A stretch of DNA of 64,000 bases from Wenjunlia tyrosinilytica (GTDB taxonomy: Bacteria > Actinomycetota > Actinomycetes > Streptomycetales > Streptomycetaceae), in contig NZ_BMMS01000007.1 in assembly GCF_014646055.1 (NCBI RefSeq), forward strand, positions 62,001-126,000. The letters run 5' to 3'. Every line of letters begins with the position of its first letter. Positions within the stretch are counted from its first letter, which is position 1. The notes beneath the pieces were generated by a model that saw nothing but the letters and a program-made list of their open reading frames with translations, was not told where the DNA came from and searched no databases. Below, one piece after another: positions 44,149-52,872 of the stretch. A program made the translations under genes and the position numbers.

Positions 44149-45741
44149 TCAGCCTTCGGCCCCATTGCCGACGATGACCTCCGCGGCCGCTCGTCCGCAT
44201 ACGCGGGCGGCGCCGTGAGTGGCGATGTGCAGGGCGCCGACCGGCTCGGCCTGCGGGACCCCCATCTCCACGACGATCGCGTCGGGACGGGCGGCCACGA
44301 GGTCGGCCAGCGCGGCGGCCATCCAGGGGTGCCGGTGCACATCGCGCACTGCAACGACGATCCTACGGTCCCGCGCGCGGCTGAGCACTTCCGCCACCAC
44401 CTCGGGAAGCCGCTCCCCCGTCGCCTCCGGTGCCCGGAAGGTGCCGACGGCGGTGCCGGGCAGCAGCTGGTCGAGTTCGGCGGCCAGGCCCCAGGGGGTT
44501 TCCTCGCCCACGGCGATATTGGCGACGGGGGTCAGCGCCGCGACGTAGGGAGGCGCGGTCACGGGGTCGAACTCCGGCCTTCCCGGTGTGACCCGCAGCG
44601 CGCGGCGGGCGGCGGACAGGCCCACGGTGAGGTCGGCGGGCACGGGCCCCGGTCCCTCGTTCGCGGCTTCGAGCGCCCGGGAGCGGGCCCACCGCGCCAG
44701 TGAGCGCACCCGCGCGGCAGCGTCGGCGAGGCGCTCCTCGGGCAGCTCGCCCGCCCGGACCGCCCGGACGAGGGCGTCACGCAGGCGCAGCACCGTTTCC
44801 TCATCGGCCAGGCCCCCGCCGACGCAGATGGCGTCGGCGCCCGCGGCGATGGCGAGCACGGTGCCGCGCTCGATGCCGTAGGTGGCGGCGATGGCGTTCA
44901 TCTCGATGCCGTCGGTGACGATCAGCCCCTCGTAGCCGAGGCCCCCCTGGGACTCGGGCGCGCGCAGCAGTCCGGTGAGCACCGCGCCGCTGAGGGTCGC
45001 CGGGAGCGAGGAGTCCAGGGCGGGTACGAGGATGTGGGCGCTCATCACCGCCTTGCTGCCCGCCGCCAGTGCCGCGCGGAAGGGCAGCAGCTCACGGGCG
45101 GCGAGCAGCTCGGCGTCGGCGTGGATGGTCGGCAGCGCGTGGTGGGAGTCGACCGAGGTGTCGCCGTGGCCGGGGAAGTGCTTGGTGCAGGCGGCGACGC
45201 CTACGTCCTGGAGGCCCTCGACGTAGGCGGCGGTGTGGCGGGCGACGAGCTGGGGTTCGGCACCGAAGGAGCGGACCCCGATGACGGGGTTGCGGGGGTC
45301 GGAGTTGACGTCCGCGGAGGGCGCCCAGTTGAGGTTGACCCCGCAGGCGGCCAGCGCCTGGCCGAGCGCCCGCGCGACGGAGCGGGTCAGCCGGGGGTCG
45401 TCGACGGCGCCGAGCGCGAGGTTGCCGGGGAAGGACGAGCCCTTCCTGGCTTCCAGGCGGGTGACGTCACCGCCCTCCTCGTCGATCGCGACCAGGACCT
45501 CGGGCCGCTCCTTGCGCAGCGCCTCGGTCAGCGCGGCCAGCTGCTCGGGATCCTCGACATTGCGGGCGAACAGCGCCACCGAGCCCAGGCCCTCGCCGAG
45601 CCTGCGCAGCAGCCAGTCGGGCGGGCAGGTGCCGATGAAGCCCGGCTGCAGCACGGCCAGAGCGTTGGCGTTGAGGTCGGTCGTTGCCTCGGGCCCGCTC
45701 TCCACGGAGGAGGTGGGGCTGCCCAGGGAGCCGGCGTTCAT
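44149..45741 (-). CDS. dasD: Beta-N-acetylglucosaminidase DasD (GH3)
   Basis: A 530-residue glycoside hydrolase family 3 enzyme. The NagZ-type signature KHFPGHGDTSVDSHHALP holds the acid/base His, and IVTDGIEMNAI holds the catalytic Asp nucleophile. A C-terminal alpha/beta domain follows (about 380-530). No signal peptide is seen, so it acts in the cytoplasm on chitobiose imported by DasABC, releasing GlcNAc. It starts seven bases after dasC in the same orientation and is the last of the four das transport genes. Confidence 0.92.
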   Translation of the reverse strand: MNAGSLGSPTSSVESGPEATTDLNANALAVLQPGFIGTCPPDWLLRRLGEGLGSVALFARNVEDPEQLAALTEALRKERPEVLVAIDEEGGDVTRLEARKGSSFPGNLALGAVDDPRLTRSVARALGQALAACGVNLNWAPSADVNSDPRNPVIGVRSFGAEPQLVARHTAAYVEGLQDVGVAACTKHFPGHGDTSVDSHHALPTIHADAELLAARELLPFRAALAAGSKAVMSAHILVPALDSSLPATLSGAVLTGLLRAPESQGGLGYEGLIVTDGIEMNAIAATYGIERGTVLAIAAGADAICVGGGLADEETVLRLRDALVRAVRAGELPEERLADAAARVRSLARWARSRALEAANEGPGPVPADLTVGLSAARRALRVTPGRPEFDPVTAPPYVAALTPVANIAVGEETPWGLAAELDQLLPGTAVGTFRAPEATGERLPEVVAEVLSRARDRRIVVAVRDVHRHPWMAAALADLVAARPDAIVVEMGVPQAEPVGALHIATHGAARVCGRAAAEVIVGNGAEG

Positions 45742-45747
45742 AGGCGA

Positions 45748-46578
45748 TCAGCCCTTCACTGCGCCGGCGGTCATTCCACCGACGGCCTTGCGCTGGAGGA
45801 ACAGGAAGACGACGAGGACGGGGACGGTGAACATGGACGATGCCGCCATGGTGGCACCCCAGTCGTCGCCGAAGGCGGTCTGGAACTGCGTGAGCCACAG
45901 AGGCAGGGTCTGCGCCTCGGGGTCCTTGTTCAGGATCAGGACCAGCGGAAACTCGTTCCACGCCGTGATGAAGCCGAACAGGGAGGTGGACATCAGCCCC
46001 GGCGCGAGCAGCGGGAAGATGACCTTGACGAAGGCCTGGGTCCTGGTGCACCCGTCCACCATGGCCGACTCCTCCAACTCCTTCGGCACGGCGGCGATGA
46101 AGCCGCGCAGCGTCCAGATGGTGAAGGGCAGCACCATGATCATGTAGAAGAGGGTGAGCGGGACCAGGCTGTTGAGCATGTCCTTGTCGCGCACGATCAT
46201 GTAGATGGCGATGGTCATGACTTCCCACGGCGCCATCTGCGCCATCATCACGGCCAGCACGAAGCTCTTGCGCCCCTTGAACCGCATCCGCGCGATGGCG
46301 AACGACGCGAGCAGGGCGATCAGCAGCGACAGCAGCACCGCGCAGACGGTGACGGTGAAGGAGTTGCCCACCAGGGTCCAGAAGTTGTCCGCGTCCACCG
46401 CCGTGCCGAAGTGCTTCAAGGTGGCGTCGAACGGCACGAAGACCGGGGTCTCGCTGATGACGTCCTTGTTCGGCTTGAACGCCGTGGAGAACATCCAGTA
46501 CACGGGGAACGCGAAGAACACGAAGAGCCCGGCGGCGACCACATTGGGCCAGGTGCGGCCGAGAAGGGATCGCCTCAC
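45748..46578 (-). CDS. dasC: Chitobiose ABC transporter permease DasC
   Basis: A 276-residue MalG-type permease with six membrane helices (VVAAGLFVFFAFPVYWMFST onward). The cytoplasmic EAA loop reads FIAAVPKELEESAMVDGCTR followed by TQAFVKVIFPLLAPG. GTG 46578 overlaps the TGA of dasB (GTGA), so the two are coupled. No ATPase gene is present in the locus; in S. coelicolor the shared ATPase MsiK energises this transporter (established knowledge). Confidence 0.93.
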   Translation of the reverse strand: MRRSLLGRTWPNVVAAGLFVFFAFPVYWMFSTAFKPNKDVISETPVFVPFDATLKHFGTAVDADNFWTLVGNSFTVTVCAVLLSLLIALLASFAIARMRFKGRKSFVLAVMMAQMAPWEVMTIAIYMIVRDKDMLNSLVPLTLFYMIMVLPFTIWTLRGFIAAVPKELEESAMVDGCTRTQAFVKVIFPLLAPGLMSTSLFGFITAWNEFPLVLILNKDPEAQTLPLWLTQFQTAFGDDWGATMAASSMFTVPVLVVFLFLQRKAVGGMTAGAVKG

Positions 46579-47600
46579 AGCTCCTCCTCCTGCTTCAGGA
46601 TGACGCGGAAGTAGTAGGACATCAGCACCAGCAGGAAGACGATCGTGAGCACGGAGATGGCCGCGCCCATGCCGAAGTGCTGGTTGCCCACTCCCTCGAC
46701 GAAGGCGTAGACGGGCAGGGTCTCGGTGAGCCGCTCGGGGCCGCCCTGGTTGATCGCGAAGACCTGCGTGAACGCCTTGAAGACCCAGATGACCTCGAGG
46801 AAGGTCGTGGCGAGGAAGAACGGCCGCAGGACCGGGAAGGTGACGGAGCCGAAGATCCTCCAGGCGCCGGCCCCGTCCATGCGCGCGGCCTCGTACAGCT
46901 CGTTGGGGATCGTGGTGAGCGCCGCGTAGAGGTTGAACGCGACGAACGGTATGGACTGCCAGACGATCAGCAGGGTGATGACGAAGAAGGTGGAGAGCTG
47001 CCCGCCGACCCAGTTGAAGTCCTTCATGGAGTGCCAGCCGAGGGCGTCCAGCATCCAGTTGACGACGCCGAAGCGGCTGTCGAACAGCCACTGGTAGACG
47101 GTGGTGGCGGCGACCACCGGCATCGCCCAGGCCAGGACCAGGCCGAGGGAGAGCGTCAGCCTCATCTTCTTGCCGAGGCGATTCAGCAGAAGGCCGACCA
47201 GGGCCCCGCAGACCATGATCAGGGCGACGTTGGCGGCGGTGAACACCACCGAGCGGCCGGTGACCTTCCAGAACTCCGAGCTCTTGAGCACGGCCTGGTA
47301 GTTGTCGACGCCGTTCCACTCGGTGATGTGCTGGATCAGCTGGCGGGGGTTGAGGTTCTGGAACGACAGAAGCCCGTTCTTGACCAGCGGCCAGCCCAGC
47401 AGGGCGACCGTGGCGACCACGGCGGGCAGCAGGAGCAGGTAGGGGGCGCTCCCGGCCAGCAGAGCGCCCGCCGCCCCGGGTCTGCGGGCAGGGACGGGCG
47501 TCGGCCTGCCGCCGGTCCCGGGCGGGCTCGGCGGCGGGGAGCCGGTCTTCCCGCTGTCGGCGTCGGGGCGCACCACCACCCCGTCGGACTGCACAGCCAT
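46575..47600 (-). CDS. dasB: Chitobiose ABC transporter permease DasB
   Basis: A 341-residue MalF-type permease. A Pro/Gly-rich cytoplasmic N-terminus (~45 residues) precedes six membrane helices (APYLLLLPAVVATVALLGWP onward). The EAA loop is TIPNELYEAARMDGAGAWRI. It pairs with DasC to form the membrane channel for N,N'-diacetylchitobiose delivered by DasA. ATG 47600 (MAVQSDGVVV) is preferred to the longer frame from 47630. Confidence 0.93.
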   Translation of the reverse strand: MAVQSDGVVVRPDADSGKTGSPPPSPPGTGGRPTPVPARRPGAAGALLAGSAPYLLLLPAVVATVALLGWPLVKNGLLSFQNLNPRQLIQHITEWNGVDNYQAVLKSSEFWKVTGRSVVFTAANVALIMVCGALVGLLLNRLGKKMRLTLSLGLVLAWAMPVVAATTVYQWLFDSRFGVVNWMLDALGWHSMKDFNWVGGQLSTFFVITLLIVWQSIPFVAFNLYAALTTIPNELYEAARMDGAGAWRIFGSVTFPVLRPFFLATTFLEVIWVFKAFTQVFAINQGGPERLTETLPVYAFVEGVGNQHFGMGAAISVLTIVFLLVLMSYYFRVILKQEEEL

Positions 47601-47701
47601 CTTCTTCACTTCCCTCGCCACACGGGCCACCGTCGTCGGGCGTGCGCCGGCGCCGCCCGCCGCCCGTGCTGCTCAGGGGCGGCGGGCGGCGCCCGCGCGG
47701 T

Positions 47702-48991
47702 TCACTGCTTCTGGCTGAGGCGCTTGTTGATCTCGGCCTCGACGGACTTGGCGGCCGCCTCGTGGGACTTACCACTGAGGTAGGCGGTCATGTAGGACTT
47801 GATGGGGTTCGGCGGGTTCTCCACCGCGGCCCATTCGGGGATCAGGGGCGTGGTGCCGCCGAAGGGCACGGACGGCGTCGCGGCCTGGGCCACGGCGTTG
47901 CCGTCGAGGTTGCTGTTGAGGCTCTCCTTGTTCGGGATGACTCCGGCCTCCTTGGCCAGCGCCCCCTCGAACTTGTCCGACATCGCGAGCTTGAGGAACT
48001 CACGGGCCAGCGCCGGGTTCTTGCTGTTCTGCGACACGGCGAGGTTGGAGCCGCCGAGGAAGACACCGCCGGGCTTGGCGGACGTGGCACCGGGGACCGT
48101 GAAGTACCCGATCTTGGACTCGATGCTCTTGTTCGCGGCGATGGCGGTCGCGGCTTCCCAGCCCATGGCGATCATCGTGCCGGTCTTGCCCTTGGCGAAG
48201 ACCTCGGCCTGCTGCGGGGTGGCCTCGTCCTTGTCCTTGGGGGCGTTGCTGTAGGCCTGGAGCTTCTTGTACTCCTCCATCGCTTTGCCGACCTTGGGGT
48301 CGGACAGGTTGCTGACGTACTTGTCGCCGTCCTTCTTGACGAGGTCGGCGCCGTTCTCGATCAGCAGGCCGTCGAGGACGTACCAGTTCTGGCCCGGCAG
48401 GTAGATCGGCTCGTTGCCGGTCTTCTTGATCTTCTGCAGGTCCGCGAGGAACTCGGATCGGGACTTGGGCGTGGCCTTGATCCCGGCCTTCTTCCAGATC
48501 TCCTTGTTGTAGACGACCACGCGGTTGGCGAAGTACCACGGGGCCGCGTACTGCTTGCCGTCGACCACGGCGGACTGGTTCAGCGACTTGGTCCACTGGT
48601 CGGCGCCGAGATCGCCCTTGACGTCCGCGAGGTCGGCGAGCCCGCCGGTCGCGGCATAGGCCGGGGTCTGGGTGTTGCCGATCTCGAAGACGTCCGGCGG
48701 GCTGGACTCCGACAGAGCCGTCGTCAGCTTCTGCTGGATGCCGTTCCACTGCTGGACCTTGACGTCCAGTTTGGCGCCGGTCTGCTTCTCGAAGGCCGCC
48801 TTGATGTCGGCGGTCCACTGCTTGGGGTTGGACCCGCTCATGAACCAGACGGTCAGCGTCTTGCCCTTGCTGTTGCCGGCGTCGGCCTTCTTGCCGTCGC
48901 CGTCACCGCCGTCGGAACCGCAGGCCGCGAGGCCGAACACCATGCTCGCGGCCGCAATGACAGTGAACGCTGCATTCCGCTTGCGCTGCAC
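47702..48991 (-). CDS. dasA: Chitobiose-binding lipoprotein DasA
   Basis: A 429-residue secreted lipoprotein. Signal peptide NAAFTVIAAASMVFG and lipobox LAAC (Cys near residue 25), then a Gly/Asp linker and a family 1 solute-binding fold (LTVWFMSGSNPKQWTADIKA, DVFEIGNTQTPAYAATGGLA, GYFTVPGATSAKPGGVFLGG). It captures chitobiose outside the membrane. GTG 48991 follows GGAGGGTGGC; the longer frame from 49054 would bury the signal peptide. Two DasR-type sites lie 113 to 152 bases upstream. Confidence 0.95.
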   Translation of the reverse strand: MQRKRNAAFTVIAAASMVFGLAACGSDGGDGDGKKADAGNSKGKTLTVWFMSGSNPKQWTADIKAAFEKQTGAKLDVKVQQWNGIQQKLTTALSESSPPDVFEIGNTQTPAYAATGGLADLADVKGDLGADQWTKSLNQSAVVDGKQYAAPWYFANRVVVYNKEIWKKAGIKATPKSRSEFLADLQKIKKTGNEPIYLPGQNWYVLDGLLIENGADLVKKDGDKYVSNLSDPKVGKAMEEYKKLQAYSNAPKDKDEATPQQAEVFAKGKTGTMIAMGWEAATAIAANKSIESKIGYFTVPGATSAKPGGVFLGGSNLAVSQNSKNPALAREFLKLAMSDKFEGALAKEAGVIPNKESLNSNLDGNAVAQAATPSVPFGGTTPLIPEWAAVENPPNPIKSYMTAYLSGKSHEAAAKSVEAEINKRLSQKQ

Positions 48992-49103
48992 GCCACCCTC
49001 CTCAGGGTTGCCAGAGACTCCCCCCACCGCCCGGTTGGTTCGCGTATCTCGCAATCGGGACGATGCGGGCGCGTACTGCCTGTGGGCCTGGGTTTTGGTC
49101 TTT

Positions 49104-49119
49104 AATGGTTTAGACCAGT
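49104..49119 (-). promoter_or_regulatory. DasR operator (dre) 1 between dasA and dasR
   Basis: AATGGTTTAGACCAGT matches ACTGGTCTAGACCAGT at 14 of 16 positions. It lies nearer to dasA. DasR binding to this region of S. coelicolor is established knowledge. Confidence 0.85.
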
Positions 49120-49127
49120 GCCCGCAG

Positions 49128-49143
49128 CTTGGCCTAGACCAAT
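49128..49143. promoter_or_regulatory. DasR operator (dre) 2 between dasA and dasR
   Basis: CTTGGCCTAGACCAAT has palindromic TTGG/CCAA arms around the CTAGAC core. It starts 24 bases after the first site and lies on the dasR side, so it may serve both dasA and autoregulation of dasR. Confidence 0.75.
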
Positions 49144-49264
49144 AGGGGTGTCAAGAGGTAGTAAGGACGCCCATCACGTCCGTTACCGGACCGACACCTG
49201 GCCTGCCTCACCCCGGCTGGGACGGGCCGTGCCACGATGTGACGCGCACGATCGGAGGACGCCG

Positions 49265-50071
49265 GTGACGGCAGCACAAAGAGCGGGAGCAGGAGCAGGA
49301 GCGATGGAGAGCGACGGAGGCAGCACGGAGACGTCCGGGAACGGCACCAACGGGCGCACCACCCGGGTACCGAAGTACTACCGGCTCAAGCGGCATCTCC
49401 TGGAGATGACGCAGACCCTGCCACCCGGCACGCCGGTGCCCCCCGAACGGACCCTCGCCTCCGAGTTCGACACCTCCCGCACCACCGTCCGCCAGGCGCT
49501 GCAGGAGCTCGTGGTCGAGGGGCGTCTGGAGCGCATCCAGGGCAAGGGCACGTTCGTCGCCAAGCCCAAGGTCGCCCAGGCCCTGCAGCTGACCTCCTAC
49601 ACCGAGGACATGCGCGCCCAGGGGCTGGAGCCCACCTCGCAGCTGCTGGACATCGGGTACGTCACCGCCGACGACCGGCTCGCCGAGCTGCTCGACATCA
49701 GGACCGGCGGCCGGGTGCTGCGCATCGAGCGGCTGCGCCTGGCGAACTCCGAGCCCATGGCCATCGAGACCACGCACCTGTCGGCCAAGCGCTTCCCGGC
49801 GCTGCGCCGCAACCTGGTCAAGTACACCTCGCTGTACACCGCGCTGGCCGAGGTCTACGACGTCCATCTCGCCGAGGCCGAGGAGACCATCGAGACCTCG
49901 CTGGCCACTCCGCGCGAGGCGGGGCTGCTGGGCACCGACGTCGGCCTGCCGATGCTCCTGCTCTCCCGGCACTCCCTCGACACCACCGGGGAGCCGGTGG
50001 AGTGGGTGCGCTCGGTCTACCGCGGCGACCGCTACAAGTTCGTGGCGCGCCTCCAGCGGCCGACGACCTGA
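49265..50071 (+). CDS. dasR: GntR/HutC-family global regulator DasR
   Basis: A 268-residue regulator of GlcNAc metabolism, development and antibiotic production. Winged-helix N-domain: [34 protein letters not shown] and [20 protein letters not shown] ligand domain: [20 protein letters not shown], ending [16 protein letters not shown]. Glucosamine-6-phosphate and related effectors release it from DNA (established knowledge). GTG 49265 has a perfect GGAGG six bases upstream; ATG 49304 ([10 protein letters not shown]), closer to the usual family length, is the alternative. Divergent from dasA. Confidence 0.95.
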   Translation: MTAAQRAGAGAGAMESDGGSTETSGNGTNGRTTRVPKYYRLKRHLLEMTQTLPPGTPVPPERTLASEFDTSRTTVRQALQELVVEGRLERIQGKGTFVAKPKVAQALQLTSYTEDMRAQGLEPTSQLLDIGYVTADDRLAELLDIRTGGRVLRIERLRLANSEPMAIETTHLSAKRFPALRRNLVKYTSLYTALAEVYDVHLAEAEETIETSLATPREAGLLGTDVGLPMLLLSRHSLDTTGEPVEWVRSVYRGDRYKFVARLQRPTT

Positions 50072-50177
50072 GCTCCAGGGGTTCACCACCGGGTCCGCGG
50101 GCACCGCTGGAGGCCGGTTCGAGCGGGGCTCCCATTACCTCTTTCGAGTCGGTTCGGCGCCCGCGACCTGGGTGTTG

Positions 50178-50206
50178 ACCACCCGATCGTTATGCGATCG
50201 GGTGGT
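50178..50206. terminator. Perfect 12-bp inverted repeat between dasR and cstA
   Basis: ACCACCCGATCG and CGATCGGGTGGT flank TTATG. It lies 107 bases after dasR and immediately before a Crp-like site of cstA, so it may be the dasR terminator, a cstA operator, or both. TTGACC at 50175-50180 overlaps its left arm. Confidence 0.6.
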
Positions 50207-50218
50207 GACGCGCGTCAC
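50205..50218 (+). promoter_or_regulatory. Perfect Crp-type palindrome before cstA
   Basis: GTGACGCGCGTCAC is a full GTGA-N6-TCAC palindrome 64 bases upstream of the cstA start. A possible -10 box (TCTAGA, about 50227-50232) follows at short distance. cstA is a classical cAMP-CRP target in enterobacteria; extension to Streptomyces is inference. Confidence 0.5.
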
Positions 50219-50282
50219 TCGTCTGCTCTAGATTCCGTCCTGCCATGGAGCCAGTCGGTAGGTCAAACGGGAGGACGGCCCG

Positions 50283-52481
50283 GTGCGCAGAGCCAAGCCA
50301 ACAACCATCGCCGTATGGACGCTGGTCGCACTCGTAGGGGCTGCGGGGTGGACCGTTCTGGCGGTCTCCCGGGGCGAGGAGGTCTCCGCGGCCTGGATGG
50401 TCGCGGCCGCCCTCGGCTCGTACGCGATCGCGTACCGCTTCTACGCCAGGTTCATCGCCAACAAGGTCCTGAAGGTCGACAAGAACCGGGCCACGCCCGC
50501 CGAGCGCCTCGACAACGGTGTCGACTACCACCCGACGGACCGGCGGGTGCTCGTCGGGCACCACTTCGCGGCCATCGCGGGCGCGGGTCCGCTGGTGGGG
50601 CCGGTGCTCGCCGCGCAGATGGGCTATCTGCCCGGCACCATATGGATCATCGTCGGCGTCATCTTCGCCGGGGCCGTGCAGGACATGGTGACGCTGTTCT
50701 TCTCCCTGCGCCGTGACGGCAAGTCGCTGGGCCAGATGGCCAGGGACGAGATCGGCGTGGTCGGCGGTGCGGCGGCCCTGATCGCCGTGTTCGCCATCAT
50801 GATCATACTGCTGGCGGTGCTGGCACTGGTCGTGGTCAACGCTCTCGCCGGATCCCCGTGGGGCACGTTCTCCATCGCGATGACGATCCCGATCGCCCTC
50901 CTCATGGGCTTCTACCTGCGGGTGATGCGCCCGGGGCGGGTCACCGAGGTCTCGCTCGTCGGAGTGGCGCTCCTGCTGCTCGCGATCGTGGCCGGCAAGT
51001 GGGTCGCGGACTCCTCCTGGGCGGACGCCTTCACCCTGGCGCCGTCGACGCTGGTCATCTGGCTGATCGTCTACGGCTTCGTCGCCTCCGTGCTGCCGGT
51101 GTGGATGCTGCTGGCCCCGCGTGACTACCTTTCGACGTTCATGAAGATCGGCACGATCACCCTGCTCGCGCTCGGTGTGCTGATCGCCCTGCCGGACCTG
51201 AAGGCCGACGCGGTCACGGACTTCGCCTCGCGCGGCGACGGACCGGTCTTCGCCGGGTCCCTGTTCCCGTTCGTGTTCATCACGATCGCGTGCGGCGCCC
51301 TGTCCGGATTCCACTCGCTCGTCTCCTCGGGCACCACGCCGAAGATGATCCAGAAGGAGACCCAGATCCGGGTCATCGGCTACGGCTCGATGCTGATGGA
51401 GTCGTTCGTCGCGATCATGGCGCTGATCTGCGCGACCGTCATCGACCCCGGTCTGTACTTCGCGATGAACGCCCCCGCCGGGTTCATCGGCACCACCGTC
51501 GAGTCCGCCTCGCACGCGGTGACGGGCTTCGGCTACTCGATCACCCCGGAGCAGTTGCAGGCGGCGGCCAAGGCCGTGGAGGAGCAGTCGATCCTGTCCA
51601 GGACCGGTGGCGCCCCGACGTTCGCGGTGGGGATGTCGGACATCTTCTCGCAGGTCATCGGCGGCAAGAGCCTCAAGGCGTTCTGGTACCACTTCGCGAT
51701 CATGTTCGAGGCGCTGTTCATCCTGACGACGGTGGACGCGGGCACCCGGGTCGGCCGGTTCATGCTCCAGGACATGCTGGGCAACGTCTGCAAGCCGTTC
51801 CGCAACGTCAGCTGGAAGCCCGGCCTGTGGTTCGCCAGCGCCGTCGTGGTGGGCGCCTGGGGCTACTTCCTGTGGGCCGGTGTGCACGACCCGCTGGGCG
51901 GCATCAACCAGCTCTTCCCGCTGTTCGGCATCGCCAACCAGCTGCTCGCGGCTGTGGCCCTGGCCGTCTGCACCACGCTGCTGATCAAGTCGGGGCGGCT
52001 GAAGTGGGCCTGGATCACCGCCGTTCCGCTGGCCTGGGACGCGACCGTCACGCTCACCGCGAGCTGGCAGAAGGTCTTCTCCGACGACCCCCGTGTGGGC
52101 TTCTTCTCCCAGCGGGACGTCTACTCCAAGGCCCTCGACTCGGGCAAGGTGCTGCCTCCGGCGAAGAACATCGACGACATGCACACGGTGGTCACCAACT
52201 CCACGGTGGACGGGTTGCTCTGCGCGCTGTTCGCGCTCCTGATCATCGTGGTGATCCTGGACGCCGGGCGGGTCTGCCTGAAGGCGGTCCGCCACCCGGC
52301 GACGACGCCGCTGCGGGAGACCGCGTTCGTGGAGTCGCGGCTGGTGGCGCCGGCCGGGCTGATAGCCACCAAGGAGGAGAAGGCCGAACTCGTGGCGGCA
52401 GGCGTCGGCGGCGAGGGAGGCAGCCGCGCGGAAGGCCCTGAGGCCGAACCCACCGGCGCGTCCGCGGGCGGCTCCGTATGA
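50283..52481 (+). CDS. cstA: Carbon starvation protein CstA (peptide/pyruvate transporter family)
   Basis: A 732-residue polytopic membrane protein with about 16 to 18 helices. Family motifs are seen: VLVGHHFAAIAGAGPLVGPV, LAAQMGYLPGTIWIIVGVIF, SGFHSLVSSGTTPKMIQ and DAGTRVGRFMLQDMLG. CstA proteins take up peptides or pyruvate during carbon limitation. GTG 50283 follows GGGAGGACGGCC. The short ybdD-like gene overlaps its stop by four bases (ATGA), the usual partner arrangement. Crp-like control is suggested upstream. Confidence 0.93.
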   Translation: MRRAKPTTIAVWTLVALVGAAGWTVLAVSRGEEVSAAWMVAAALGSYAIAYRFYARFIANKVLKVDKNRATPAERLDNGVDYHPTDRRVLVGHHFAAIAGAGPLVGPVLAAQMGYLPGTIWIIVGVIFAGAVQDMVTLFFSLRRDGKSLGQMARDEIGVVGGAAALIAVFAIMIILLAVLALVVVNALAGSPWGTFSIAMTIPIALLMGFYLRVMRPGRVTEVSLVGVALLLLAIVAGKWVADSSWADAFTLAPSTLVIWLIVYGFVASVLPVWMLLAPRDYLSTFMKIGTITLLALGVLIALPDLKADAVTDFASRGDGPVFAGSLFPFVFITIACGALSGFHSLVSSGTTPKMIQKETQIRVIGYGSMLMESFVAIMALICATVIDPGLYFAMNAPAGFIGTTVESASHAVTGFGYSITPEQLQAAAKAVEEQSILSRTGGAPTFAVGMSDIFSQVIGGKSLKAFWYHFAIMFEALFILTTVDAGTRVGRFMLQDMLGNVCKPFRNVSWKPGLWFASAVVVGAWGYFLWAGVHDPLGGINQLFPLFGIANQLLAAVALAVCTTLLIKSGRLKWAWITAVPLAWDATVTLTASWQKVFSDDPRVGFFSQRDVYSKALDSGKVLPPAKNIDDMHTVVTNSTVDGLLCALFALLIIVVILDAGRVCLKAVRHPATTPLRETAFVESRLVAPAGLIATKEEKAELVAAGVGGEGGSRAEGPEAEPTGASAGGSV

Positions 52482-52681
52482 CGGCCGCCGCGCTGGTCCG
52501 GGCGGCCCGCCGCTTCCGGTGGTTCTGGCGGGAGCTGTCGGGTGAGTCTGCGTACGAGCGCTACCTCGCCCATGCCCGCTCCCACGATCCCCGGGCGAAG
52601 GTCCTGACCCGGCGCGAGTTCGAACGCCGGCGCACCGACGAGCGCGAGGCGGACCCGCGCGAGGGCTTCCGCTGCTGCTGA
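52478..52681 (+). CDS. YbdD/YjiX-family small protein
   Basis: A 67-residue protein with FWRELSGESAYERYLAHARS, then KVLTRREFERRRTDEREADP and a terminal RCC. This matches the short YbdD/YjiX family encoded after cstA-type genes in many bacteria; it is thought to assist the transporter. Translation is coupled to cstA by an ATGA overlap. Confidence 0.92.
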   Translation: MTAAALVRAARRFRWFWRELSGESAYERYLAHARSHDPRAKVLTRREFERRRTDEREADPREGFRCC

Positions 52682-52715
52682 CGCGAGAACCGCCGCCGAC
52701 GCGAGAACCGCCGCC
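52680..52715. repeat. Two tandem 18-bp repeats after ybdD
   Basis: GACGCGAGAACCGCCGCC occurs twice head to tail and begins a third time (GACGCG). It lies directly at the end of the YbdD-like gene and before a hairpin terminator. Confidence 0.85.
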
Positions 52716-52749
52716 GACGCGTGGCCGCTGAGGTGGCGACACCCGAAAG

Positions 52750-52767
52750 GGCGGTGCGAGCACCGCC
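52750..52767. terminator. Terminator between cstA-ybdD and the GlxA-type regulator
   Basis: GGCGGTGC and GCACCGCC form a perfect 8-bp stem around GA, preceded by AAAG, between convergent gene ends. Confidence 0.7.
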
Positions 52768-52872
52768 GCTCCCCGGGACCGGTCCGGTCCGGCACCGGGG
52801 GGCGGCGGCCCTTCGCCTCCGCGGCCCGCGGGGCCCTTGCCTCGGAAGCCCGCGGTGGTGGCCGGGCGGCCG

